Origin: Symsagittifera roscoffensis
Lineage: Eukaryota; Xenacoelomorpha; Acoela; Convolutidae
Direction: 5' to 3'
Assembly (NCBI RefSeq): GCF_963678635.1
Contig: NC_087062.1
Coordinates: 73,807,345-73,871,344, forward strand
DNA length: 64,000 nucleotides
Part shown: one piece after another, positions 33,560 to 46,870 of the stretch
How positions within the stretch are numbered: the stretch's first letter is position 1
How the letters are laid out: each line of letters starts with the position of its first letter
Notes under the pieces: model-generated
The model's input: only the letters and a program-made list of their open reading frames with translations
Database searches by the model: none
What the model was told of the DNA's origin: nothing
Translations under genes and position numbers: made by a program

Positions 33560-34530
33560 AGAACAAAAGAACAACAAAGGGAGGGTCCTTGTTGCGGAAA
33601 CCGCTTACAATGCACAAAATGCACAGTTTGGCCTCGTAATGAAAGAAGGTTTTGTGAAGTACAGAGACAAGTTCTAATAGGATTTTTTGCAATAGCTGTA
33701 CAGCATTTTTGATGTCATTATCGTCACAAAATAGAAGTGTGTCAACTGCATATTTTACCAATTTGCAAGATTCAGTTAAAGTTTTGTTCAAGTCATTTAT
33801 GTATAGGTTGGAAAATAGGGGTCCTAAAATTGTACCTTGAGGTACGCCCTGGTGAAGTAAGATCTAATTGGATTCAGAAATTTTTACTACATTTTTCTGT
33901 TGTCTGTTTTTATAAAGCTATGAATCAGCTAAATTGCAGACTCCGAGAATCCCAAAACATCCAGTTTAGTCTTTAAATGTTCGTGGTTGATAGAATCGAA
34001 AATTTTTGATAGATCTAATAAAAATACGGCAACATATATGTTTTTATCTATTGATTTGCGGAAAAACTCAGTGCAATAAAGGATTGCGTCCATTGTTGAA
34101 AATGCGGCTCTAAAGACAAACTTGGTTTGGCTGAGCAGGTTATTAGATAATAAGCATTCATTGACTTGTTTGTATAATAGTTTCTTAGAAACTTTAGAGA
34201 GTGCACCTATTTTGGAGATTGGTCTATAGTTCTTTGCTGTTTGTGCGTCATCTTTTTTGTATATTGGGCTAAAAATTGCTCTTTTAAGTCTAGTTGGAAT
34301 CAAAATGAGCTTAATAAATGAATTTATAAGAAATGTAAGGTGTGGATATTTTTCATTAACCCAATCTTTCAGAGCCCAGGCTGGAAGATCAGACAATCCG
34401 GGTGGTTTATTTGCGTTTAAGTTTGTTAATTCGTTTTTACCTCCACTTTCAGTTACAAACCGGAAACAAAACTTTCGTTTACGTTACTTTTTGATCCTTG
34501 TGTTTTTGAATGTTGGATCAACTACGTTTT
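33560..34530 (-). mobile_element. Non-LTR reverse transcriptase remnant, copy 2 (YAVD mutant)
   Basis: The longest RT stretch in the window. It reads NELTNLNANKPPGLSDLPAW, IFSPIYKKDDAQTAKNYRPI, LLYKQVNECLLSNNLLSQTK, then motif A FLLDLSKIFDSINHEHLKTK. After a frame shift it gives GVPQGTILGPLF and KLVKYAVDTLLFCDDND. The catalytic YADD is changed to YAVD (33752-33741), which should abolish activity. The family is CR1/Jockey-like. Its right-hand copy is at 49620-50590. Confidence 0.78.
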
Positions 34531-34959
34531 TTTCTCAAAAAAACATCCGAGTCTAGAAAGCTTTTTGAAGTTGTTTGTTATTGTTTCAACAAATTTACTT
34601 TTAGTGGTGAGATTTGGTTCGCTAATTTTTTCGAGTTTTTTTTGTTCATTTACTAAAAACACAAACTAAACTTGGGATAAATTCAATGGAGTTTAATTTT
34701 TGTTAGATTTTTTTTGTCTCAACTGAAAAATTCAGAATGCAAGTGGAAAATCATTGTGTTCATTGGAGATTCAAGAGGTTGCTAAAGCTTATGCAAAATA
34801 AGTGAAGCAAGCACCATTTGATTTGGGGCAGGAAAAAGCTATAAATTTTCTAGAAAAAAGGTTTCTTTTAGGATTACCTGTCAATGAAGGGTTTGTTTTT
34901 TGAAAAAACAATACCGAACCTAAGTACTAGAAACTTAACAGTCAGACAATTTCAACATA

Positions 34960-35255
34960 ATGAATAAAACTGACTTGATGGTGTTAAATTCTCAGAAAGA
35001 AACTAACAAAAAACTGTTGAATCTGAAAAATGTAACGACATGAGCGAACATCTTTACAATAAATTAAGGTGAACAGATAGTCAACCGATTCTGATCTACG
35101 GTTTAGCAAAACTACACAAGAAAACAAACTACAGCGCCCGGTCTTTTCTCTAACTGGAAGTTCAAATGACAACTTGAACGAAACATTAGGAGTGAACTTA
35201 GAATCGAAAGTAGTAGATGTTTCAGCTGATCAAAGGGGGGTGCAGGGCAGACCAC
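34960..35255 (+). mobile_element. Penelope-like reverse transcriptase fragment, copy 2
   Basis: Near-identical to the fragment at 30815, with the same YGLAKLHKK, RPVFSLTGS and frame interruptions. It was therefore duplicated after decay began. Confidence 0.5.
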
Positions 35256-36369
35256 AAGATTTAACATACGTTACATTGTTCCGGATCGCCACGCTTTGTT
35301 ATAGCATACAAGAGTCAACAAAAGTAATAGTTGTTGGAGCTGATCAGTGGATGAGGATGCTAGGCGGACCCCATGTATTAACATATGTTGGGTATTTCGG
35401 ATCCGCCATGCTAAGTATTAACATAAAAAAGTCTTCAAGAAATTATCAAAGGAAATAGATTTCCTAAAATTTTTGGGTTGTGTAGTGATAAGAGAATGGT
35501 AAAACAAATTGGTGTTTTTTTGTGGTTTTTGTGTAAAAACGTCTAATTTTTTCGCAAAAACCTCGGCGCACGTTAACTTATAGGTAAATGTCATTGGTGC
35601 ATTAAGTGTGAAACGTAGAATGAAAGTGTTTCATTTAGTTGTTTTTTGTTGCATTGTAAGTCAATGGTAAGATTTTTTTGCACAAAAAACTGACTTTTTT
35701 TGCAAAAACTTATCAAAAAACCATTAAAAATTTAAAAACACGATCAGATTTAATACCATTGGAGCAAAAACTGTTTGATTAGATAATTTCACTCTTTAGC
35801 ACAGTTTACTCTTTATTTTGCTGGAAATGCAGCTGAAACTTTCAAGTACTGATAAAATTGTCAAGAGTCATAATTTGAAGACTGGTACGTTCAATTCGTT
35901 CAAATTAGAATCAGCATCTGTCTAAATGAAGCAAATTTGGAGGAGTTTTCTAAGTCAAATTTCAAAAGATGTATCTGTTTCTGAAATACATACGAATGGC
36001 AGGTGAGCAAACTTTTCTAATAACTTTTCTAAAGTCCTAATTGATTTTAAAGTTGCTTCTACAACGGAGTTATATAGTAATTTATATTTGATATTTCAAG
36101 TAATTAAATAGCTTGAATGGAGAATTGTGAATAATGTTTTTTTTATCTAATTCCTCTATCAGAACTGTTTTTGCATGAATACTAAGAAGACTTGTAAAAA
36201 TTTATCAAAAACAAGTCCTTTTTGCCTCTAATTGATTTTGAAATTAGCTTGGAAACTTTAAGTTTCCCATATTTTTTACTTAACTCATTAAAAGATAGAA
36301 ACAAAGTGCACAATGATAATTTTTCGATGTCACTATTTTTTGACGTTTGACACAGCCTCCCCATGTTGT

Positions 36370-39300
36370 ATATTGCTATTTTTTAAACCCTCCTAGAGAT
36401 GTCGAACTCTGGTCCATTGTTGATTCTCAGAAACAGAACTGTCTTCATATATAGGTACGAGTGCAAGGTTTACAGCATCGTGAGTAACAGTATTCCGGAA
36501 AACTGAGATTTTTTTACTTCTTTTTCATCAAGATATATTTTGCTGTTGCTTCTCAATTATACCCAGTTTATTTGTTTTGACTTGTTCGAAGAACGGTTCG
36601 AAATATAAATTCCCTTTGTTTTTGTGACCAAGAAAATCTCACAAACATTTTTTTATTTTAGAAAATTCATTTTAATTGGAACTAGCTTTTTTTTGGAGTA
36701 CATTTTTGTTTAGAAGAGCAAGCTTTTTAAATTTCAAATTGAGCAGAAAATCCTTTTAAAAAGATAGAAAACTTAAATAAATGTGTGAAAAGAAAAATTG
36801 TTTCAGGTTTTTGCCAATTATGCAGCGGACTTCTAAAGGGGCTGGAACACTTTTTCAGATAACCAAAAAACATTTCAAATTCAGAAGTTTCTTCAACAGT
36901 AGTAATTTTTGGTAATTGCTCTTTTGTAAGCTAATGAAAATTTTTTCCGTATCTCAAGTCCGGAGTTTCTTTGCAGTTTCTTCATTTGATATATATGAAA
37001 GTTTTTTGCGAAAAATTCTTAGGTATAACTATGTATTTTTTTTTCAAATCTCTGAATCTTTTACCATTGAATTCTCTCATTTCTAAAAATCTCTCACATT
37101 TGCTTCATTTTCTCACATTTTCTTCACCTTTTTCATTTTGAGAATCTTGATAGATTTAGAACCAATTTCAAACTAGATTCAGTGACTCACCTCTTCTCCT
37201 ATGATTGGCTTTAACTGTTGTGATAGTTTTCTATGTCTTCTAAAATATTTATTCAATTTAATGGTTGAGTTGGAATCAACTGAAGTAAAGAAAAATTTGG
37301 TAATGAAAAAAATGTTTAGTTCAGCTGTATTTTATTACCAGCTAAAGTATCAGTAGGTTTGCTGATATTTCAATCATCTACAAAAAACAGAAAACTTATC
37401 AATTGATTCATTTACATCATTTTGCTTTAAAAACAATTCGTTTTTTTTATTCAGTTGATGTTTTTGTTCACAAGAAGTTTTGTGGAACAAAATTTTTTGT
37501 TAAAATGGAGCTATTTTTAAGATATTTTCTAAAAATTAAAAAATTTCTTAAAAGTTTCTAGTTTTTTTCACAACCTTGACCGAGTGTCTTTATTTGGATT
37601 GGATTGAAAAATGGCGAAAAATTGAAAATCGACATTTTTTTTCGTCAAAATTATCACCTTGATAAGATTTTTTTTTCTAGATTTCTGGTTGGTTAATTTC
37701 TAGTGGATAGAATTTGGAAGATTCAGTAGATTCTAAAAGCTTATGAGTAATGAGTTCTTACAAATATTGGGAGTAAACGTGTAGATTCTAACATTAAGGA
37801 GGTTCTAGAAACTTTTTGCTAAGACGTCGTTTTCTTTCTAGTGGAATTTTTCTACCCCATTTCCACTGTTCTTCAAAAACTATTGTGTACGGACGTAATT
37901 TTTTCTGGTACATTTATTCTACAGTTTTCACTGTTCTATAAAATTTCCTAGTTCATAGTTTAAATGTTTAAACAGTTTTCAATTATGTTGCATGAAAAAC
38001 TCGCAAGGATTCATCACAGCTCTATCCAGGTTTTCGGATCAGCCTTTTTGGAAAAGAATCAAAAGTTTAAGACTAAATTTATAATTCTGATTTGTTGAAA
38101 TGTGTTGATTGTTTCATTGATGGTTATGGTTCTGTCAATTATGTGGATTTTGCGATGAAAAAAAATGATTTTAAATGATCTTTTTTCAGGAAATTTTATT
38201 CCCACATGAGAAGAGAATTTTATTTCACAAACAAATAGACAGTTTTTTGTGGAGACATTCCTAGAGACATCGACTATTTACTTCTTTCAGACATTGAGAA
38301 TGTTTTTGATTGAAACAGTTTTTTTTTATCGAAAACACTATTTTTAAGAAAATATTGTTAATATTAGCATTGTTGAAGAAAACATCTATTTGAAAAAGTT
38401 TCTCAACAATTTATTTTTTTAAAAAAGTTTTTGGATCAAGAGTTAGAACAAATTGTTTCACTTCTCCCCTACTCTCCATCTGACTTGGTTTTATGGAATT
38501 CAACTACACAATTAAAGTCTCAATAAATGGAAAAAGCTATGAGAACATGCAATGAAATGCAGAAGTTTGAACAAATAAAGGAAATGCTTTTCAACCTATA
38601 TTACACTCTTGTTCATAATATTGTTCAAATAAGACAAATTTTAATTAAATTTAGATGAAAATAGTTATTTTTTTATTTTTTTTCAGAAACTAATTAAACA
38701 AATACCTGAGAATCAACTGATACTTCCTTTATGTATTACATCCCTTTCGATTACGTTGTATGTTTTTAAAATTATGTTTTCAAAATTATTTTAAAAATTA
38801 TTCAAATTTTCTAGCTCTAATAGTACACTTCAGTGATAACAAACAGATTTGAGCCAATAGTTTTTAAATTAGCAAACATAAAAAGTATGACAAAGCATAA
38901 CATTTACTAAAATTTAAAATTATCATCAAACACAGAGACTCCCAATAATTCCTTGGAATCATTGCGAGATCTGGGATTTCATTCAAAGTATAGTTGACAT
39001 AGGTAACATGCTTCAAAGCTCCATTTTCCTTCGTAGTGAATAGTCAAATCTGAATGTAGGGTGGCTTGTACACGCTGATTTTCTTGATTGTGAGACACAT
39101 CCTCATCATGTTGCATGTTGCTATTTCATAGACTTTCTTACAGATGTCGAGCTCCTGATCCGTAATTATTTTTTTGCCAGAGTTGGCTTCATATATAGGT
39201 AGTAGTCTAAAAGTTCAACGGCGTGAAAAACGGTATTTTGGATTGCTGAGCTTCTTCGGTTTTTTCGTCTTCCTCTTCTTCTAGTTCTACTTGCTTTTGT

Positions 39301-39400
39301 TTCTCGACTTGACTCATTTCATTTGTTTTGACTAGTTGGGAGAACGGTTCAATCTATAAAATCCCGTTGTAAGGTTTTTGGGATCAAGCAAACCTCCCAA
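36370..39400. other. AT-rich 3-kb stretch without genes
   Basis: No coding region is supportable. Near 38430-38640 a plus frame reads LEQIVSLLPYSPSDLVLW followed by LKSQ-stop-MEKAMRTCNEMQ. This weakly resembles the PPYSPDLAPSD...LK C-terminal signature of mariner-type transposases. The whole stretch is duplicated at 52430-55460. Confidence 0.45.
38430..38640 (+). mobile_element. Possible mariner-like transposase remnant
   Basis: The match is confined to PYSPSDLVLW (family PYSPDLAPSD) and the following LK and acidic/charged helix. The catalytic Asp residues further upstream are not seen. Repeated at about 54490-54720. Confidence 0.25.
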
Positions 39401-39827
39401 AAATTACACCAAAATATTGCATCGCTTGCGGACAAAATTATATCAAAAAAGCCGCTTAGCTCGTTAAATTTTTAGAACAATTTTTGATTGACACTTTTTG
39501 ACATAATTAACCCAATTTGAGAAAACTGAATCAAGAAGAAAGTTTTTTTTTTATTTCGCTGGGAAATCCGATATTTAAATTCCAATTCCAAAACTACCAG
39601 CCTACCACGTTTTTCATGACCTTCACACTTTTGCTGTTCAATGATAGTGGATATTGCCATCCTTTTAACAGAGGAAATGATTTCACATAAAAAAAATCAG
39701 AAATCAAACCAACCGCGAAAAAGTAAATTTGAGCCTTGAAAAAAAATCATCACGACCTATATAAGAGTCTAAACTACGATAGAAACACATTGGACTCCAT
39801 TTCATTTTGAGGTTTCGTTGTACTTAC

Positions 39828-40450
39828 CTGTCTTTTCGTAGCCGCACATTCTTCACCAAACTCTCGAACTGCATTTCGAACAGCTCCGACTGAGTTGCCC
39901 CGTTCCAGATGACAACCTTGTTAACAGGGTAGCGAGCAGGAACACCTCCACCCACTAAAAAATCCAACTGTTTTGTGAAAAACTTTTGGCCTTCAAAGAC
40001 AGTAAGCAAAGCGTGATCTCTTATTTATTTTGAAAAACACTTTCAGTCGGTAGGACCGGGGGCTAATTAATAAAAAAAATCGCTTGCTTGAAATTCACAT
40101 CTCAAAGAAGAAAGAGTCATGGCCATGCCGGATAAACCACGAACGCTTGAATAGATGTTTCAATTCACTTAGTTCCTGGCCCTTAAAAATATGTTCAAGG
40201 CAGGCATATTTCCAAACTTTGGAGGTTTCTCTTTCTTCACAACTTCCTCGTTCTTCTTACCCAGAGCTAAGTGACTGCATCTAAACAACATCTCAGCACA
40301 ACCCACGCCCCCATCCTTCCAGAATATTCTTTGCTTCTCCCTAAGAGGGTCTGTGTTGAAAATAAGGAAGCCGTTGGATGTGGCACAGACAAAACACCCT
40401 CCGTCTTGGTTGAACCGCAGGGACATGATTGAGCATGTATCCGCGCTCAT
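39828..40450 (-). pseudogene. WDR45B: WDR45B partial duplicate, copy B (exons 1-2 only)
   Basis: Exon 1 (40450-40261) and exon 2 (39954-39828) have the same lengths, frames and splice signals as in the full gene. One visible change is MSGDTC to MSADTC. Intron 1 has collapsed to 306 bp by an internal deletion of about 2.4 kb. No exon 3 follows, only repeat DNA. A transcript could encode at most about 105 N-terminal residues plus read-through. It probably does nothing as a PROPPIN, because it lacks the FRRG motif and most blades. Confidence 0.8.
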
Positions 40451-40584
40451 CACTTCTGAAAGGTCAACTTGATTTGTCGCAGCTTTTGAATCAGCTTCCA
40501 ATTGCAGTTGGTATTCAATTTTTAAGAAATCAATCAAATAAATTAAAGTAATCAAAAGCTGTCATAAATGTTTGGCAAAATCAA

Positions 40585-41632
40585 TTAATTAATCTTATCT
40601 TCGTCAAGCACAGGTTTTCTCAAAGCAAAAAATTGTTTTCTATATACGGCCAATCTTTTTAACCAATTGCTAAATTTTTCGTCTTCGTCAATAAAAAACT
40701 TGTCGTTGAAAATTGATAATTCGGGCATATCTTTCTTCTGTCGATACCTATTAGAACTCATGGCCGCCAAAGTGGGATTAAGCGCTGATAACTCTTGTGT
40801 CGAGTTCTTGGCATTCTGCTTCTTGGTGTTTGCATTTCTGTTTGCCGTTGACTTGAATTGTCTCTGTTTAAATGCGTCTGAATTTAATTCATTCATAACG
40901 GCTGTTGACGGTTTTACTTCTTTTACTTCCGTTTCTGAATCCGAGCTTTCTCTTTTTTCTTTCTTCTTCATGATAGAAATAACGTCCTGTTTCAATTTTT
41001 CAGAGGCTGATATCTTCGGACTGCTTACTCGATTATGCGTCTTTGAAGCTGATTTTTTGGGTGCTCTGTCAAAAAATAACAGCGCATAGCTAAGCTGTTG
41101 TTTTTTCACTTAGCTATATTGTTAAACTCTAAAAGAATATGCCAACTTAGAATGTATCAGATGACCAAAAACCCTTTGCAAAAAATGTTGCGAGCAGGGA
41201 GTATTTCATTCCTCATTTTGACGACATTCTTTCCATAAATCAAAACAGAGTGTTCTTTAACGACCAAATTTAGTTTTCAATGAGACTATTAATTGCTAAA
41301 AAAAAATAGCATCACTTCAAGTTTCAATATTTCGTCCATCAAAGTGGATGAATTGAATAAGCTTGGGATATTTTTCAGCCATTAAAACAACATACGTACC
41401 TGGAGCGTGATGAGCGATTTTCTTCGCTCGATCGACTAGAGCTTCGTTTTGGTTTCCGATTGCTACTTTTTCTGTCCCTTTTAGAGCTTCGGTATGACTC
41501 ATGTTTGCTAGTTCTGCTACGGCTGCGAGACCTTCCTCTGCGGGATTTGTAACTTCTTGCATGTTTCTTTCGATTTCGCTCGCGGGATTTTGAACGACTT
41601 CTGCCGCTTGATGACGACCTACCACGCCCCAT
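40585..41632 (-). CDS. RSRC1: RSRC1-like protein, copy B (intact)
   Basis: Exon 1 is 41632-41400 and exon 2 is 41065-40585, again 237 codons with intact GT-AG sites and the same upstream TTTTCAG. Visible amino-acid difference from copy A: DEKLSNWL to DEKFSNWL. The RS domain and C-terminal signature are unchanged. It may be an expressed second RSRC1 gene. The duplicated block also carries the sequence upstream of the ATG, so any nearby promoter should be present. Confidence 0.72.
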
Positions 41633-42007
41633 TTATTAACTCCCGTTTTTTTCTGAAAATTATAATAAACAAAAGCTCAAAGTCTGAAATTAAAAGTATA
41701 TCAGAGACTAATGAACAAATCCAATGTAAACAAAGTCATTTGTCGTTAGAAACCAAGATTGACCATAAACTCTAAGGTCTTAACTCTTAAAAAAAACTAA
41801 CATAATAATTGCAATCTAAAGATGAATCAAAATAGCAAGTGTAAGTCGAATTCACAATTACAAGTAAGAAAAAATGAACACTTTAATTGCAAAATGATAA
41901 TTAATATTATTAAGCAAGTTTAAGTCACACAACTTTTCATGGTTTTATATTTATTACAATATAATAAAATAATGATTAGAATTTCAACATCAAATAAATT
42001 TAAATGA

Positions 42008-42987
42008 CATTCAGAACCCCGTGATGTCTACCCCCGGTGAGCTAACGAGCTCTGTTAATCTGGCTACCCCTTTGATTATTCTCACACGAACAGCAATCAT
42101 CGTTAACGGTGGACACACGCCATGAGCAGGCGAAACAGAAGCATGTTATATGAAAAAGAAGCAAGAACGTTCAGAAGAACATCTTCAGAACATTTAATCG
42201 GTTTCCACTAGTTCCGAGAACGATTGTTGTAGTTAACAGCCAATAAAGGAGCTTCCAATTGGCTGAATACCCTTCCGATTGAAGAAAAGGGATACACACT
42301 CTATAAAGGTGACTTTCGTGATGCGTTGGCAATGTGCTACTGCCTACCTGTCAAGAAACTGCCGACCAATTGCGTTTGTGGCCACTCCTTCAATGTTGAG
42401 CACGCCATGATTTGTAAAACCGGAGGTTTTGTTGCGCAGCGACGTGACGGGACTAGAAATTTTTTAGCCCATACCCTGGATTCTGTTTGCCGAGGAGTTG
42501 GCATTGAGCCTCATTTGCAGCCTCTCAGCGGTGAAATTCTCCAACCGGGTACTGCGAACTCAACTGACGAAGCGCCATCATCTGCGCTAATTTCTGGGCA
42601 AGAAGCGTTAAGACTTATTTAGACGTCCGTGTTTTTCATCCCAACGCAACCAAGTTATATTGGAAAATCATTCAAATCGTTATATGTTCGTTATATTCTT
42701 CAATCGTTATATGTTCACCATGAGAACGAAAAGAGGAGTGCATATAATGACAGAATTAATAACGCTGAACGTGGAACATTCACGCCCCTCAACAACTGGT
42801 GGCATGGGGAAAGAAGTCTCAAAGTTCGTGAAAAGGCTCGATCAGAAGATATCCGAGAAAAGTATTACTCCCTATTCCGATGCCATTAGTGGAAACCGGC
42901 TGAAGATGTCTTTCTCGCTCCTACGATCAGCTATCACAGGGTTGAGGGGAACCCGGAAGTGGAGAACAGACAACAACCAAGGCTAAA
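42008..42987 (+). mobile_element. Decayed transposon ORF with CVCG...EPHLQPLSGE signature, copy B
   Basis: Same frames and frameshifts as copy A, with the shared 27-bp insertion near 42675. Differences are single bases (for example EASKF to EVSKF). Confidence 0.72.
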
Positions 42988-43368
42988 ACTTCCCTCACTT
43001 TGATGTTATATTGTTTTTCTTTTGTGAATTTACTTTGTATTTTGGAACTAAATTTAAACTGTTTCCATTTGGTTTTCCATAGGTTGCCATAGAAGCTTCT
43101 TCACAAAAAATAGCCAGAAAATATTCCTACAAATTAAATTTCATAGTCTTGTAAGTTAAACTGCTGCTGTTTATGTTTGAATTTGCATTTTGATATCGGT
43201 TCCAAATAAGAATTAATTTTGTGAAAAAAAAACAATTTTCGATATAATGACTGCTGAATCTTGCTTCGAAATTGCAGTTTGTAAGTTCTTTTTGTTCTCA
43301 TCGATTAGGTTGTTCACGTACTTAATTTTTGTGAATGCCGGTATTTAATTATGTTTGATTTTCCATAG

Positions 43369-43931
43369 ATGGCAAATTTTTTTCCAATCGAGAAACAAGG
43401 AAATGTGACATTCGACCAGAATGTCTCAAAAGGCAAGTTCGATTTCGAATTTTCTATATGGCAGTTGAGCGAGAAAAATGTTGGTTTTAACACATTAACG
43501 GTGTTAATCGTTCATTTTGGCGAACGAGGAATGGATAATTTGGACTGGCATGTTAATTTTTAAAATTTCGTTTGAAAAGAAAGACACGTTACGACGTCGA
43601 AATTTCGCGACAACTGAAAACTGAAAGAAAAACAGAACAACAGAAATCATTGAGAAAAACGGTGAACGGCAATTGTGCGAGACAGATCGAGATTGAAACA
43701 GAAAATAACTATCAGAAGACCATTCCGAGTTGTAACGATTGTGCCGCTACAATTGTTAAAACACGAATCCCGAGAACCAGGAAGGGTATTGAGACGACGT
43801 GTCCAGCCTTCCGGGAAGAAATAAAACTGTTATTTGCCCGATTTCCGGAATCCGGAGGGGTCTCGGGAGAAAACTGCAACTCTCTGTTTATAAAAATTTT
43901 TAGCTTCTGGTCATGTCCTGAATTAAATTAA
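43369..43931 (+). other. Repeat-borne open frames of unknown nature, copy B
   Basis: A 64-codon frame (NFFPIEKQGNVTFDQNV) preceded by TTTTCCATAG is followed at 43572-43931 by a 119-codon basic frame containing SCNDCAATIVKTRIPRTRKG and CPAFREEIKLLFARFPESGG. The second frame is equally open at 61275-61634 despite several substitutions, but is deleted from copy A. No family is recognised. It may be coding in the source element or chance. Confidence 0.3.
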
Positions 43932-43934
43932 TAA

Positions 43935-44640
43935 CATCTAAAGTCGTTTTCAGATTAGGAGAAGCTAGGCGTTGAGGGAAAGGGTTGATCCAGCTTCGAT
44001 TGAGATGAACATTTTTATCTACTGAAAAAAAAAACAATAGTAATATGATAAATATGTAGTAGCCCTGTTTTTAGGAGTGACCTCGTGGTCTGGGGATACT
44101 GAGACCCAGCCATGAGCTCACTGTTTCTGCATGTAATTAAGTTAATTAGAGCGTTCTGATCGAAGCCGGAAACAGTAACGTTTTTGTCGACCCGATGTTA
44201 GAAAGACCACCAAGAGAACTGCCTTTGGCCAAGACGGTGAAAAGCATAAGGAGCTGTGTTTAGACGCTAGCCAGTCGTTTTAGAACCTAGCTTTATTTTC
44301 CGTCGATAAGTACTTCCGGGCGAATGTTACAAAACCAGAAGTACCTTGTATTCCAGTTTAAGATCGGATGAAGATACAAATTTTCTTGTCACAGCAAGCC
44401 TTATTTGCCCATCACAGTTGTTTTTCAACTGATATTATTAGATGGGATGTCAAACTGTTTAAAAAAATTGCTGAAAACTGGCGATGGTTTTTGACAAAAG
44501 CGTTCATTAATGGTAACCGGATTTTGATTGTCAGTGGTTTTTTAATCAATTGTAATGATTTGATCCCGCAAGCCATGTAGCAGTTGTCTGCTTATGTCAC
44601 TTGAGGTTAAGAAGAATGAAGAAAAGGACCTATAACCATT
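43935..44640. other. Unidentified repeat segment
   Basis: Contains gacctcgtggtctggggata, suggestive of a SINE head but without a good B box, and a 70-codon frame at 44368-44580 (WDVKLFKKIAENWRWFL) that I do not recognise. Present again at 61638-62345, absent from copy A. Confidence 0.4.
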
Positions 44641-44648
44641 GGCGCAAG

Positions 44649-45597
44649 GGTCAGGGACACTATCTCTTGTGCTTTCATGCCTCATTCAGGAGGCAATTCG
44701 GTTCGCTTAAGATATGAGACTACAAAATCGTGTTACAGTTTAAAAGCCACTGCCAAACCCCACTCTAGAAATACAAAACGTCCGTGTGGCAGGTCTCTAA
44801 TTACCTACAACACGCGACCGCCATAAAAAAAACAGGGTTCGAAGCTCAAGTATACCATTAGTTTTTATTGGACAGTGGATCTTTGATCCATTTCAGATGG
44901 ATCAACCTAGAACTCAGTCTAGATGGATCAACCTGAAAAATAAAAAAAGTACTCACAAAGTGACGCGACTCTAGAGCCAGGTAAAAAGTATAAAAGCAAC
45001 AACTCTAGTAAGTTTTTATAATCAGTAATTTTAAATCAAGAAGTTAAGTTTTCTCAACCATTGGGCAGCTTCACTCGTCTGCCTGCCCAACCAAGGTTTC
45101 CTCTCGCCCAATGATGATGCTCCCGTAGGACTTCGCGTTGTCGTCTATCAGGAAGAAGACAACTCTAATCGAATTGTCGATTGCAGTAAGATTGCGAACA
45201 GCAATTTTACCCTATTCTGATTTTTATCAATTTTCCCGCAATTCTGATCTTTTTTCCTCTGATAAAATTAACTTCTGATTTTCAGTTGTCGCGAGAAACT
45301 TGTCATGACATGGTCGATTCGATCTTTTCAAAAATTACTTTTTCCATAAATTCAAGGGTAAACTTCCAACTCAAAGTCCAATTTCCAAATATGACCGACT
45401 GGCACACTTTTTTTTTAAATATAATTTTAATTTCTCCCAGAGAGGTTAGAAATTGATATAGAATTACCCCCAATGCTTTAATTTCTGGCTTTTCTTCTTT
45501 TGTTAGCATCTAATACTATACTGAATTTTGAGTTGGGGTTTCTGCCTTGATTTTTTTGCTAAATTTTATCAACTTAGTTTTTTGTGTTGAGTTTCAA
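44649..45597 (+). repeat. ~950-bp dispersed segment, copy 2
   Basis: Same segment as 32497-33450. Here it follows ccattggcg, which may be its original left neighbour, whereas at 32497 and 48558 it is joined to the tail of an RT block (ccccatgttg). Confidence 0.6.
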
Positions 45598-45616
45598 TAT
45601 TACGAGGCCAAACTGT

Positions 45617-46346
45617 GCACTGGATAGGAGCACAATTTTGTATCTGTATGTTTCTGGATTCCAGAGACAAGTCTTTAAACATGTGAAAATTTTGTCGGAA
45701 CGATCAAAAGAAAGTAAAGAACAAAAGAACAACAAAGGGAGGGTCCTTGTTGCGGAAACCGCTTACAATGCACAAAATGCACAGTTTGGCCTCGTAATGA
45801 AAGAAGGTTTTGTGAAGTACAGAGACAAGTTCTAATAGGATTTTTTGCAATAGCTGTACAGCATTTTTGATGTCATTATCGTCACAAAATAGAAGTGTGT
45901 CATCTGCATATTTTACCAATTTGCAAGATTCAGTTAAAGTTTTGTTCAAGTCATTTATGTATAGGTTGGAAAATAAGGGTCCTAAAATTGTACCTTGAGG
46001 TACGCCCTGGTGAAGTAAGATCTAATTGGATTCAGAAATTTTTACTACATTTTTCTGTTGTCTGTTTTTATAAAGCTATGAATCATCTATTTGCAGACTC
46101 CGAGAATCCCAAAACATCCAGTTTAGTCTTTAAATGTTCGTGGTTGATAGAATCGAAAATTTTTGATAGATCTAATAAAAATACGGCAACATATATGTTT
46201 TTATCTATTGATTTGCGGAAAAACTCAGTGCAATAAAGGATTGCGTCCATTGTTGAAAATGCGGCTCTAAAGACAAACTTGGAAGATAGGCTGGAAGATC
46301 AGACAATCCGGTTGGTTTATTTGCGTTTAAGTTTGTTAATTCGTGT
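45617..46346 (-). mobile_element. Non-LTR reverse transcriptase remnant, copy 3 (YADD kept)
   Basis: Duplicate of the 29560-30290 remnant, with the same internal deletion and YADD at 45910-45899. A further small deletion occurs near 46088 (catctatttgcag). Confidence 0.72.
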
Positions 46347-46870
46347 TTACCTCCACTTTCAGTTACAAACCGGAAACAAAACTTTTGTTTACGTTACTTT
46401 TTGATCCTTGTGTTTTTGAATGTTGGATCAACTACGTTTTTTTTCTCAAAAAAACATCCGAGTCTAGAAAGCTTTTTGAAGCTGTTTGTTATTGTTTCAA
46501 CAAATTTATTTTTAGTGGTGAGATTTGGTTCGCTAATTTTTTCGAGTTTTTTTTGTTCATTTACTAAAAACACAAACTAAACTTGGGATAAATTCAATGG
46601 AGTTTAATTTTTGTTAGATTTTTTTTGTCTCAACTGAAAAACTCAGAATGCAAGTGGAAAATCATTGTGTTCATTGGAGATTCAAGAGGTTGCTAAAGCT
46701 TATGCAAAATAAGTGAAGCAAGCACCATTTGATTTGGGGCAGGAAAAAGCTATAAATTTTCTAGAAAAAAGGTTTCTTTTAGGATTACCTGTCAATGAAG
46801 GGTTTGTTTTTTGAAAAAACAATACCGAACCTAACTACTAGAAACTTAACAGTCAGACAATTTCAACATA

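Larger units (their letters stand above)
29530..40029. repeat. 10.5-kb duplicated block, left copy
   Basis: This block recurs at 45587-56089, shifted by 16,057 to 16,060 bp, with very few differences. It includes two RT segments, two Penelope-like fragments, the ~950-bp segment, an AT-rich 3-kb stretch and WDR45B exon 2. Its right end is where copy B's intron 1 departs from copy C's (ttatttatt, then ttgaaaaac or ccattaaat). Confidence 0.9.
40027..43499. repeat. Segmental duplication, copy B
   Basis: Counterpart of 26053-29527, nearly identical, in the same orientation. Continuation past 43499 differs: here the original flank goes on, while copy A jumps by about 2.1 kb of deletion to the RT block. 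Confidence 0.9.

Noticed and set aside
44050-44120. tRNA gene or SINE head at gacctcgtggtctggggata
   Set aside because: No acceptable B box or cloverleaf follows.
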